A stretch of 64,000 nucleotides of DNA. It comes from Albula goreensis. Its lineage: Eukaryota; Chordata; Actinopteri; Albuliformes; Albulidae. Positions 10,835 through 23,283 of the stretch are shown piece by piece; the stretch's first letter is position 1, and every line of letters begins with the position of its first letter. Under the pieces are notes generated by a model, which did no database searches, was not told the origin of the DNA, and was given only the letters and a program-made list of their open reading frames with translations. The stretch is from positions 18,782,237-18,846,236 of the forward strand of contig CM040764.1 in NCBI GenBank assembly GCA_022829145.1, given 5' to 3'. Made by a program: the position numbers and the translations under genes.

Positions 10835-13800
10835 CTCTCACACACACACGCACGCACACACAATGCTAAGACTTCTAAATAGCATAGGAGACAGCATAGC
10901 AGCAAATGCAGCACAAAACACACACACACATACCTCCCTCATCAACATATGCATTCCTTTGGTGTATCTCTTCAGACTAAATTAAATTAAATAAGGGCCA
11001 GTAGAAGTGGGAAGTGGGGGTGAATGTAGGTGAGGTTTGGGATTTGGGATTAGGGGTGTGGTTTGGAAAGCCTTAGTTTTGTGGTCAGCAGAATTCCAGC
11101 ATGGTTCCCCTACCCTCAGCACACATACAGCCACTGGTGGAAAACAACAACCAGAACTGTGTAACTGTTACAGACACAAACGTGTGCTCACACACACACA
11201 TACGCAGGTGCATGAACACACTCTCATAGGCATGCACACACAAACAGAGTATCACAAACAAACACATAGCCGCAAACATGCAGAGATTAATGGTCTTGGA
11301 GAGATTACTGGGTTAACTGGGTTTCAAACACAGTCATCCTGGCTCTTCATCCGGTGTGACTCTCTGCAGGCCAGGAGACTGCTGACTCCATTGCAGCCTC
11401 TGCGACAGACAGTGTGGAATGTTTGAACTTTTGTTCTAGAACACCAGGCAGTCCAGACTGGGGTGGCACAACTCATTCAGTGAGCTTTGGTGTTTTGCAT
11501 CTGTCAAAACACACCTGTTACTCCTGTGTTTGCTCAGAGTTTTGAAATGTATTTTCTGATCTTGATTACGTGTTTTATTTTTATCTCTTTTACATAACCG
11601 AAAGGGAAAATAATTGCAGGATGCTTTTCCCTTCGTGGCCCCTGTGGCACAAACTACTTAAACCTACAACGGAAGGAGTTCCTGCAGCTTTAATTTGAGC
11701 CCCTTATATATATGCCGCCTTGGGCTCCACGGCTCTGTGAAGAGCATAACAGCATGTGTGAATGGAGCCAGGCCCAGGCCGGATTTATGAGCAGGAATTG
11801 AGGCACGTCCCTTGGTGTTACCATGCAGGGGGAGAGGTGAGCGCGAGCTATGTGGTCAGTCTGCCGTTAATTAAACCTAGTCTGGGGTACATGACATCAG
11901 TGCTCTGTAACCATGGTGATAGGAGTTGGCAAAAGGTAAGAATAACAGTTTAAGTCTTCACATTGTAAGGCACATTTTTCATTTTATGTCATGTTTGTAT
12001 CTTTACTTTTGATAAGCATCCATTTTATTCAAACATTTAATTTTCATGAATTGTAGCATATACTGTATTATTATGTTTTTGAAATGATTTCAGTATCATT
12101 CATTTTAAAAAAATATTTTAAGACTTGCAAGGAGATGGTGGACTTTCCATAAAATACTATACATGTTCTTGGGCTCTTGAGTCAATGTTAGCTGTTTTTA
12201 AACAATTTCTCCTAAGGCACAAAATGACAAGTTTATAATAGTTATGTGGACTGTGTATTGAAAAGTGTTTTGTAGAAAGAGAAAGAGAAAAATACGATAA
12301 AATACTACTCTTCAAATATGATTTCTTGTAATTAGAGAGATAAGAGCTGAGAGAGAAGTGTGTTCTAGAAATGATACATGTCCCAACATTATTGACATAC
12401 TGTTTTTCTCTGGGACATAGGTTCTATCATTGCAGAAGAATACTGCCATCTCTTGGCCAAACTAGTGTCTTACTCTAAGATGAATGTGGATAAGCTTTTT
12501 TCTCTGATCCATCTTATTTAAATATAGACATAACTTTAAAATACAATATTCAGTTATATAAAATATGTTTTGTAATTGTCACTGTAATTATGGTTTTTTG
12601 TAAATGTATGTTTGTTTTGCTTTTTATCCAAAGCTAATATCATTGGCCATAAGGTAGTTAATGACCCATTTTCCTGCCTGATCGAATGCTTTAGCCTGGC
12701 CTTCCTCTTATGGCACACTGCCAGTAACAATAGAGTGTAAAACAAATGGCGCCGTCTCAGCACGAAGGCTGCATAATGTGCTGTGAAAATCATGATATAC
12801 TCCGTAGGATATTCATATGTATTCACTGCTTCTATTCCTGCTATAGACAGGATGAAAATCAAACAGCATGAAAAAAACAATTATTCAAAAAGTGTTATAA
12901 TGTTCCTTTTTTACGGAGCAAAACTATGTTGGAATAATAATCAATGACAGAACAGGAAAATAATATGTATGATAAAATCCTGTTATAATAACCATTTTTA
13001 AACTGTGGTACAGTCAAAGAGGACAGGTCCTAGAAGAGGTGAGGATTTGGTGGAAATCTGAGGGGCACTCGCAGTGGCAACCTGTTTCTTCCTGACTTCC
13101 GTTATTATTATTATTATTATTATCTTGTTTCAAAAACGTTACTGTCTGAGGTATGAATGCTAAAAAAGTACACCAACAGGGTATTTGCAGTAAGTTATAA
13201 TTCTAATTCACAAATGCGAACTGTGATATATACTTCACCACACGGTGGAGCCCAAAGACATTTCACAAGAATAGAAGAAACTATCACCAGTGGGCTAATG
13301 ATGATTGAGAAACAGTTTCCACCTCCAAAAACATGTATTTCGGAATACTTATATGTCGGTAGCTATTTGAAACGTGTTTTGCAAGTAAGATATAAAATTC
13401 GCGTTTGTTAACCATCACAATCTCTAGCTGGTCTGCCCTTAACCTCAGTAGTGATGGACTTTCACGTTCCTTTGCATAATCAGCTGTGACTTCACCCATG
13501 GTTTGGAGACACAAATGCAGGTACGTATAATCAACTCCAGCCACGGAATGGTCAGATCTAGAACACCTCCCGTTAACCTCAAACTTCATGTGGTTGCAGG
13601 CTAAAAGCCTGTTTCAAAAACAGGAACTTCGCACATACATACATTCGTGTGATTCTGAAGTAGATACAGTTATGGCTAGTCATCCATAGTTTTTTTTTCC
13701 CACAGGCTCGGATAACACATGGCAAATAGGCTTTTACGTCACTAGCCTAATCCAGTTACTCCTGTTGTTGAGTCATCGATGAAGCATTTCACTCATAAAG

Positions 13801-15650
13801 GACATGAAAGCGTAAACAGCTGTATCCACGATACAGACCCATTCACTGTGGTTTTGCGCCATGTTGTTTTTGAATGCAACTGTGAACTGCGGTTTATTTT
13901 TAACGATTTGACTTAGTTGATTTGTTGCATGATATTCTGTACAAGTTTGACACTTTGCAGTTCTTTATTTCTAATACCCTACAAATTAGTCGTGTATTAA
14001 AGTATTACAGTGAATTACAACACTTTTACATTGATAAGGATGAGGGATGAGAACATAGACATGATGTGTTACAGAGAAATGCTATTATTTGCATCTTAAT
14101 TGAAACAGTAGTGATAGTAATATTGAAAGAAACACTGAGATATATTCTGAGCAGATTCTTCTTTGTGTTTGAGAGTTTTTGTTTATTGTTCGAGATACAT
14201 TTACCCAATAAGAAAAACATTTTCACCTTTTAATGTAAAATGTTATTTTATAAAGTTTAATTGAAATGCATATTTATTTTTTATATTAGTAGCTCTTAAA
14301 GGTGCCTTCTAAGAATCTTGATAAAATGAAGACATAATAATGGCTTAAGTTAAGTCCTTCTGCCCACCCCCCATCCACTGTTCGAGAGCACACAGGAACA
14401 CTGTTACCTGACCCACTGTTTGGACAGCTTGCTGGCAGCCATGGAAACAATAAGCTTCTGTCTTACCTTCCAGAACTCCTTTCAATGATTTATCTCTGTG
14501 CAGGTGTGTCACCTGCCACAGCTCAGAAACTCACCCAGTGTTCGGTGGCTGGGAGCGTTGCAAACATCTGAAAGGCAGTTAATATTTATTATATTGTCTT
14601 ACATCTTTCATAGATTTTCGCTTACATTTTTTATCAGTATTTTTTTTTTTAATGTGTGCAGAATTGATGTTTGCAAAAAAGTAATAACAAAACAACATTA
14701 ACAAAAACAAACATATAATTAGTAATAAAGGGTTTACTAAAATCATAATTCCTGAATAAACGATAAGTTCTTACTTTTCAGTTATAACAGTGGCAAACAC
14801 AGTTTCGGAAAAGAGTGTACACCAACAAACATAAGGCAGGTAATGCAAACATAAGATATTTAACTTGACTGTTGACTCCCCAGTCAAGTTATGCCCCCCT
14901 CCAATGAAAAGGGACATTCCAACTCCCAACAGCAGTTACCTGAGGGTGTGGCACACCCAGTTTCTGTTGGTATATGTGTACTGGAGGGGAACTTAAGTAC
15001 ATGCTGCTTTATCTTATTTCACAGCCATGTTGAACCCAGCATGCATTTCGTCAGTAATTATAGACCTAACTCAGAACTGGTGTTGAAACTGCGACAAAAG
15101 TCTTATTAAAATGCCATCCTTTGTAATGATTTTTAAAAATATTTTTCCCTTCTTGCTTCATTTTTAAAGACCTGGTCCAGACTGTACAGTGTTTCCTGGA
15201 TAGCCTATTTTGGTCATGATAGCAGAAATTAATTATCACAAATAGCAATGTTGTCTTGATTTATCTTAAGGTTTGCAGAAGACCTGTACCGTTTATGAAT
15301 AATTTAACGTGTATGATCTTAGAAGATTAACACTCCCCTGTAGGTTGCAATCTTTTTAGGAAAAGTCAGGTTAGATGAGATCTCAAACAGTGCGAGACTA
15401 GTGATGAAATCACCATATTATTCGTGCGTATCATAATGTGTCGTGCATGATGGAATTCTTTGATTGTGCACATTAAACTTGAAGCAAGATAAAGAAGGAA
15501 GCAACAATAATCGCATAAATCTCTGATACAACATGATGGCATCATGTATACATCATGTATACAACGTAAGGCGTAAAATACCTTGAGATAACGCTTATAT
15601 TTGTTGATACACCTTATGAACATTTCTCGCAAAATCACCACAAAACTTTT
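10581..15650. other. Intergenic region between palm and ptbp1
   Basis: The 5 kb are AT-rich. They contain a (CT)n(CA)n microsatellite at 10797-10862 and a (TTA)n run near 13102-13122. No conserved exon was recognised. In human a further gene, MISP, lies between PALM and PTBP1; nothing resembling it was seen here. Confidence 0.5.
10797..10862. repeat. (CT)n(CA)n compound microsatellite
   Basis: Seventeen or more CT dinucleotides are followed by a CA/CG-CA run. Confidence 0.95.
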
Positions 15651-15689
15651 ACCGCAAAACTTTTGGCCGCCTTTTTAGAGCCGTCGACC

Positions 15690-15863
15690 GTCTTGTCCAA
15701 TCACATCGTATGTGTTCTTTTAAGCTCCCGCCTCTTTTTCATTCTTCCTTGCTGCTGGACTAATCAGAATACGCCTTGGTATTCTCCGCCATTTTGAAGG
15801 GGTATAAGAAAACTCCGCGAGGCTGCCGTCCTGCTGCTCTGATCTGTAGTTCTGCATTGTGCA
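15690..15863 (+). promoter_or_regulatory. ptbp1: ptbp1 promoter and short 5' leader
   Basis: Upstream of the start codon lie a CCAAT box at 15697-15701 (GTCCAATCAC), a second inverted CCAAT-like ATCAG site near 15764, and the YY1-like motif CCGCCATTTTG at 15786-15796. A TATAAG at 15803-15808 follows. A pyrimidine-rich region CTTTTTCATTCTTCCTT precedes them. The layout fits a housekeeping promoter with initiation near the YY1 motif, giving a 5' leader of well under 100 nt. The start site is inferred. Confidence 0.55.
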
Positions 15864-15871
15864 ATGGACGG
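15864..15871 (+). CDS. ptbp1: ptbp1 exon 1 (start codon, 8 coding nt)
   Basis: ATGGACGG|GTAAGT gives Met-Asp-Gly, the same 8-nt first coding piece as in mammalian PTBP1, ending in phase 2. Confidence 0.9.
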
Positions 15872-18800
15872 GTAAGTGATGGGGAAATTGAGTCAAAAAG
15901 TAGTATAAATTCGTGCGGTATGGTTTTAAACATGAAGGATGAGTAAACAGAATATGTTTACAGTTGTACAACATTAATAAGGCCAGATAACTGTAGCAGA
16001 AAGTGTTTTGAAAGACCAATTTCCTACCTACGGAGCTAGGAGAAAGCAGTAGCTAGCTAGCAGTAGTTGTGTTGGCGTAGATAGCTAACAAATTGGCTAA
16101 GGTTAGCTAGCTTATGTTAGCACTACCTCTGTCCGGAAGAGATTCACATTTAGCTATGTCGCAACTTAACTTGGATTTTTTTGGCAGTCGTATGAAAAGT
16201 TCTTTCTAGAAAATAGTTTGTTTGATTGCCGCATGTAGGTTATATTATCAAAGTGGCTCTAATTTGATAGAATAACAACCACCTGTGGATTTTCATAGTT
16301 CCTTTACCAGGTAGCAAGCTGTTGATTAAGAACTTCGCTATCGCTAGCACGCTAACCATGGCTAGGATTTGTTCAGCTAGCATACTTTTCAGGCGAATTG
16401 TTGATAACATGACGATTGTTTAATGTTGAGTAAGTTAAAAGCTGACTGACATTAGTTCCCATTCCGACATTATGAAAAATCAGATCGAGTTGCTGACGTT
16501 AATTTACAACTTATGTTAGTTTCACAACCTATCGATAGCTACGGGGCATCAACGTGTCTGGTTTCCGCATCTTTGATGATTTTTTATTTCCGTGAATTGT
16601 GAAGTAGCTACCAATGGCGGAAGGTGATGGAAACGTATAAATGATAGTTTATAAGAACATTAATGTCTCAATAGACGTCGCTAGGTACACGTAATTGTCT
16701 ACCAGTGAGTTATAGTTTTAAGAAGTTGTCTGAGTAACGTTAAGATGTCCTCGGTAGTCCGTCTGTAGAGTGGTTTAGCTGGCCTGCTTGGTATACATTT
16801 AAATGGCCTGAATTGGCCATTTAAGCGGACGGATTAGCAGAATCTACTGGGAAACTTTGGAACATCGATTAACGCTTGGCTAATCTGTCTGCTTAGTTCA
16901 GCCCTAAAGGTGTGTTAAGTCTTGGGTTTGTAGCTACCTCGTGTGTTTTAACATCGAATGGTAGCTTCCTCAGGTAACCTTATCCATGTAAAATTTGATA
17001 GCTATCTTGCCAGGTAGCCCAATCTACATCAGGTCAGTGGGTTGGTATCGGGTTACCTTTTAGTCATTGTACCCGTTTCGTGGCGACCCACAAGAGCTCA
17101 AGGCATGTAGTTTAATTGAAACTCCAACTGGACTGCGTCACCTATTCACAACCTGGATGTTCACTCATGCTAGAAGGGGATTCAGAACTCTTTTCATTTA
17201 AGTATTTTAGGTTACTTTTTCACATTTTCTCTCTGCGGAATAAACCAGGTTTAGGTTGCATTATTTAATTTGCACTCCATAGTGTTGCAATAGATGGTAC
17301 ATGACATTGTTTCGGCCGGTAGGGAAGTCTTTATTTTAACTGGAGGAATTTTAGACGTACTTTTTCTTGGCAGTCATCCAGTCTGTATTAAGCCTCAATG
17401 TTATCGGTATTTTCACTAATGTGTTCTTTGAGACTCAAACTCCATAATTAACCTATCACTCCTGTCTGTCTTTCTCCCCTTGCTTCCCTCAGCCGTTTAG
17501 AGACTGATTTGTATCCTCTGGGATCCCGTTACGTCGCTGAAATAGAGTAAGTTTCCTGTTTGTGTGAACTCTCTTCCTTGTATTAGTCTGGAGGGCTGGT
17601 AATCTCGTTTTTTCCACCCTTCACAGCCTTAATCGCAGGAAGTTTTCTGAATCCAGCCATCTATGGCGCACTGGGTTACTTTATTGAAGATTTGTTGTCT
17701 CGTGACATTATGTTGTCTGTTTGGACTTGTGCTAGCATGGCTTGTTCTAGCATTCCTGAACATGCAGACAATGTAAAATAGACCTCAGAAAAAAAGGTTG
17801 TTCTCTGGAATAGACTTGAAGGGAAGTGCTATTTGTTTTTCCATAATTGCAAAACATAATTGTTAGAACGTGGTCAGAAAGTACTGCATTTTGCAAGTCT
17901 TTCTTGCAAATTTTATCTTCAAGGTCTTTTACCTTGTTCAAGATTGCATTCAGCAAGTTGAGTAGTATTACTACAACAACCACATCTCAGAATCTTGGGT
18001 TAAATGTTTTTCCTTGCTTAAGAATGCCTGTATTCCTCAAATGTGTATTTTTTTGGGGGAGGGGTTACTGGGGCTGTTTAAAACTGATTGCCTCCCAGTT
18101 TTGTTCCTGTGTTGCGACACACCAGTTTGGGTAGCCTTTATCCCCTCAGGGGAAGGCTTGATTTGACCAAATGTGTGTCTGTCTCTAATTTGTTTCAAGG
18201 TGGCCACACCCTCTAGGAGACAAAGGAATCAGCCAGCACCTATGGGTGTGTCTGCCCATACTACGATTGGCTCATTTTTCAATTCATTTGGCATAATGAT
18301 TCAGCTGGCCCCTAAACCCCACCCTTGGACCTTTAGTTTAGAGTTGCACATTAACTTTGAGGAGCAACAAATTTGGGGATTTCCCAAACCTTTGATAAAA
18401 CCCCAGTGTGGGTTTAGGGGCCAGTAATGGCCTTGAGTAGCCAACTAGACCGTGTGTACAACTCTGCAGAGTGTGGAGGCAAACAGAGTGGAGAAATGCA
18501 GAGTGCTCCGAGCTTTTCATCACTGTTTTCCATCACTATTGTATTAAGGAGAAAACAGTGGCATGGTGGGATGAGGAAGAGGACTACCTCAATGTGCTCT
18601 CCACGTCACAGAATTGTATGGGTTTTACTTCCCTGTCGGGTAAATTCAGGTGTTGATCATTATCAAATTGCTAGCTTCTAGGGACAGGTTATGGCAGTGG
18701 TGGCCAGCACCAGTTCCAGCTTTGTCATTTTACAGGAAATGGCAGGATGTTTAACTGCATTTTTTTTCCCTTCCAAATATAGACATGGTGCTTAAGAATT

Positions 18801-21800
18801 AGACCATTGGGAGTAAACAGCATGAAAAGGCACATGTGGATGCCAAGTAAATATACTTCAAAGTTAAGCTATGTTTTGCATCTTGGATTTAAATGATGTT
18901 CAGTATTCAGACTTGGGGGACATCAGTATGAATCATTTATTAGAGCATTCCTTGGCTTTTGGTCATGAATATCAATGAAAGAATAATTTCTTGGTACATT
19001 AACATGCTTTGAAATGCAGGTAATCATTTATCATGTCTGCTAGTACTTGATCTCTGGTTGTTTAGTTTTTTTTTGAAAGGGCACAGCTTTGCTGGGAAGG
19101 CTTTGTTAGTCTCTGAGTAGATCATGAGAAATTGTGATTGGTTGAACAGTAAGACTGCCACCCTCTGATTGGTACGGGATGGTGCATTTTGTTCCTCCCT
19201 CACTGCAATGTGGTCAGACTGGTTTCCTGTAGCTTGTAATGGGCTCTGCTGCCCACAGTGTCCCAGATGCGGATGGAATGTGGTGTTCAGGGGAATCTTG
19301 GGTGCAGGGAGACTGGGTTACACGTGTGCTTGGCCTCTCACAGGCATTACAAACCATTTCGGCCATTTTATGCAGAGTAAATCTTGGATGAACACAGGCA
19401 AAAGTTTTGAAGAACCCCAGGCAAGAGGTGGTTAAAATGAACCATTTTTAACGTGAAAGTTTTATCTTTGTGTTTCCCACACTGAAAGGTGTGTTCTATA
19501 TTGTTTTGGAGCAGAAGCTTAGCTTGGGTAGGTATGTTTTGGCACATGGCTGTGGCAGAGAGAAACCCCTTAGCTTTGTGCGTTCCTGTGGCTCCTTCCC
19601 TCCTGCAGTCTCAGGTCAGAGCTGCACAGGGTTTGGGCAGATGAGTGAGCGTGTTGCTTATTGAGCCTCCGGGCTTGTTCAAACAGAAATGCAGCAGATG
19701 TTTATGCACATGCAGAAGTAGTCCATTGTTTTCATTGGTGGGCAGAGCTGCAGCTAGTGGGGGGTAGTGGTAAGTGTTACAGAAATACATTTAATCTCAT
19801 TTATTGAGAAATATTGTCTCAGCAGTCACGGCAAACAATTTATTTTCTTTAGGGATTTGGGAAGTATTCTGTTGGTGGATGTGTTGTGCCACCCTGCATT
19901 CCTGTAAGAGTTTAAGACTTTTTTTTTTTCCTCCTTTCTTAATCACATTTTTTCTGGCTGCACTGCATTGGTCTTTTGTCGTATGACGGCATGTTACTCA
20001 TTGAGGGGAAAAAAAAAAAACTAGCGCAGTTGCGTGTTTTGCGCATCTGAAATTCCTGTGTGCATGCATCCTTACTCAGGGGGGGAGGGGCCCTGCTGGC
20101 TGAAGCTTGCCGTGCCCTGCAGGCCCACCCCTTTGATGGAGGGGTTGGTGGGGGTGCTGAAAGCTCTGCTCACAGGTCTCATCCTCTGTGGGTTCAGGCG
20201 TGCCTTCCCCTCATTGTTTAGAGATCAGAAGCAGCAGCGCTTCTGCTGAACATGTTGTAGAATGAGGAGCCGTGTAAGCCTGCAGGCCCGTATGTCCTGT
20301 GGAACCCTCCTTTTTGTTCCGCAGCCTGTCAGATTTCAGCCGCTCCAGAACCCAGCAGTGTTCAGACCCGGCTTTTGCATGCAGCAGTGGATGGCCGAGG
20401 TGGTTCATGGGTTTTGCTTAGCATAGTTTGAGTATTTTGTTTGGAAGTTGTGGACAAACTTAACCCCCTTTTTTTTTTTTTTCTGTTGAGACACTGCTTG
20501 TGTGAATTTTGGGTCTGTCTCGGCTCATTTCTGTTGGTCTCTGGGTGAGGTATTGTGATGTTGAGCTATACTGACTTGCTTACTCACCCATGCCGAGTAC
20601 TTGGTGTCTTGGAAAAGTGTATGGGCTAACATAAGTCTTCCAGTTAGCGTGTTTAGAATAGAAATTATCCACCTTTTTACATGGAAACTTATCAAACCAA
20701 GTCATACTGCACCCTTAACACCAGAGGTTGTCTTCTGTCATTGGATACAACTTGCTGTAACTAAGATGTTTGTCAAATAAAGATACTGGTTTCATTCACA
20801 TTTATTGGTTTTTGTGAGGTTTGCTACTTAATGAGATTGCATCCAAACAAAAAAAATTGCTTCCACACTCATACATTTACTTGAATGTTCATGATGAGTT
20901 GAAAAAAATGAAGCACTATCCTAGCTAGACCAATATGAAATAAGTCAGACATGTACATTTTTGTGAAGAATTAACAATGGGGGGGTGGCTGCTCTGTGTG
21001 CTTCAAGTGAACATGGCAGGAGTGAAACTTAATTGCTGTAGAGAATTCTCTTGTCAATTGGTTTAAAAAAACAAAAAAAAGACCCTGTTTAATGACGCAC
21101 TCGGCACTTGTTTGTTGAGCTTGCTTTTTCCTATTTGCTAAGGTTTTGCTGTTGTACCACAGAGTAGTAAATATGACTTGATGCAAGGAGAGTCTCAACC
21201 TCAGAAGCATCTGGAAATGGCTCTGATTTTACTGCTGTCTGACATTCCTGCCTTCTCTCTCTTCCCTCCACAGCAGTGTCCACGACATAACCGTTGGTAC
21301 AAAGGTAGGTTTCCCTTTCTTTAACCATGTTTTACTATGTTTGCCTTTGACTCCAGTCTGATTGCTGTCAATGTGTTGGTGGTGCATGGTGGGCTCTTAA
21401 AGAGGAACCCCTATATAGTCTTTCCCTGTTTTAGTAGTAGGCCTATAGGTGTCTAGTGTCATTAAGGTAGTTGAACAAAGACCTGCAGCTCCTGTGCGGT
21501 TCAGGTCACTCTCACTTCCTGCTAGACCCAGACTCACCAATTGGTTAATCTTTAAATCGCTTTCAGTAGTGGTATTGTGTTCCTCTTGGCCTAGAAATGC
21601 TTCCCGTTTTGATTTTTGAGTACTGGTGGGATCCTTTCATAAAGAATAGAGGAATCTATGTTGGCGCCCCTTGCTTACCTGCTTTTTAAACTTGGACGGC
21701 TGCAGGTGGGAAGAAGGCCTGCATGATGTTGCCAGTGTGGTCTGTAATGGCGGTAAAGGAGGAGGCGGAGTCCCGAGTCAGCACTCTGGTCAAAGGTCAC

Positions 21801-23251
21801 TTGCTACATAAACCCCTGTGCAGATAAGGACCGAAAACACCCAGGGAGCAAATAACCCTGCCCCCACCCCACCCCCCTCGCCATGATGCTCCCTTCACAC
21901 GGTCGACTGCACTACGCCATCTTTATCATGATTCATGTGTAAGGTGTTAATCAGTGACCAAGGCCCACATTCAGCTCTGCTGCAGCGCACCCTTCCCATG
22001 GTCACACTGACTCACTTTCAACCAGTCTTCCTTTACACTCCGAGTTTGGTCTCAGAAATATTTGGGAAATGTCCTAGGTGGGATCGTTTTGGGGTGGTGA
22101 TAAAGGAGTGGTAGGAATCTGTAAGCTTGTGGGAACTGGTTAAGTTGGCAAAATGCCGTTTTGATTAGATCTGGTCTGGCTAGGCTGGAGGCATTGTGCC
22201 ACTGGAAATGTGAGATTCAGGATCAAACTGTCCCGGGTTGTGTGCAAAATTACGCCACTTAGCTTTGACAGTGCAGCAGCCTCCCCACAATGTTGTACAT
22301 GGTGGTGAATGCCATCGATGTCTAGGTGTGTTATTACAATGACTACTGCATGTACGATACCCGTTGTTTCGTCTGTTTAAATTGTGCTGAAGAGGCGCAA
22401 TTATGACCTCAATCTGGTGGCATGGCAAGTGTCTTTACGGTGCCAGACCGTAATGTCATGGTTCAGTCCCACCTTAGAACCCTGTGATACATTAACCAGT
22501 ATTTAATGTTAGTTTTTCTTCTTATGCTTTTTATGAGAAATCATTCCATGGTTGTAGTGTGAGCATGCAGTAGTCTGTACTGTAGAAACCTTGGTGGTCA
22601 TTGTAGTTTGTGTGCTGGCATGAGTGAATTTTTTTTAGTGGCTGCTGTATGTGGGCATGTGTTTGTGATATCTTGCACACGCGTATCTTCTCTGAGCTTG
22701 TATGTGCGTGAGAGTGCGAGTGTGTCTACAGCACGTCTCTGGCTTGTCTGGAATGCTGTAGTTGTGTTCCTGTCTGTTTCCGGGCCCTGGGGCAGCAGGT
22801 CTGTTCTTTGCTTTAAGAGGCTCTGTGCTTCTGACTCGGCCATAAACATGCCAGCACACGCAGCTTTAACTGCTTACACCCTCACCCTCGCTGTCTCTGC
22901 TACGGCAGACATTTTGTTTGTTCACATTCATTTTGGAGGGACTCCACCCCCACTCCCACCCCCAAATTGGTGTAGTGTATGGAATTTTCCTTTTTAGGAA
23001 ATTGAATTTAATGGAAAAAATCTGCTTCGGAAGAAGTTGATTTTGGAAATGCAGCTGATATCTTGATGCAAGAACTCCACCATTGTTTTCAGTATTCAGA
23101 GTGACAGGAGCTTTTTACTGTTGCTTGTTTGTGCAAGTGCCTTCCAGAGTGCTGTGTGGATTGGTCTTCCAATGTCTGGATTACCAGTCTCAGTGGTAAA
23201 ATAATGACAACTTGAAAAGCATAGTGCTCAAGTATTATGCAGTAAAAGTTT

Positions 23252-23283
<32 letters not shown>

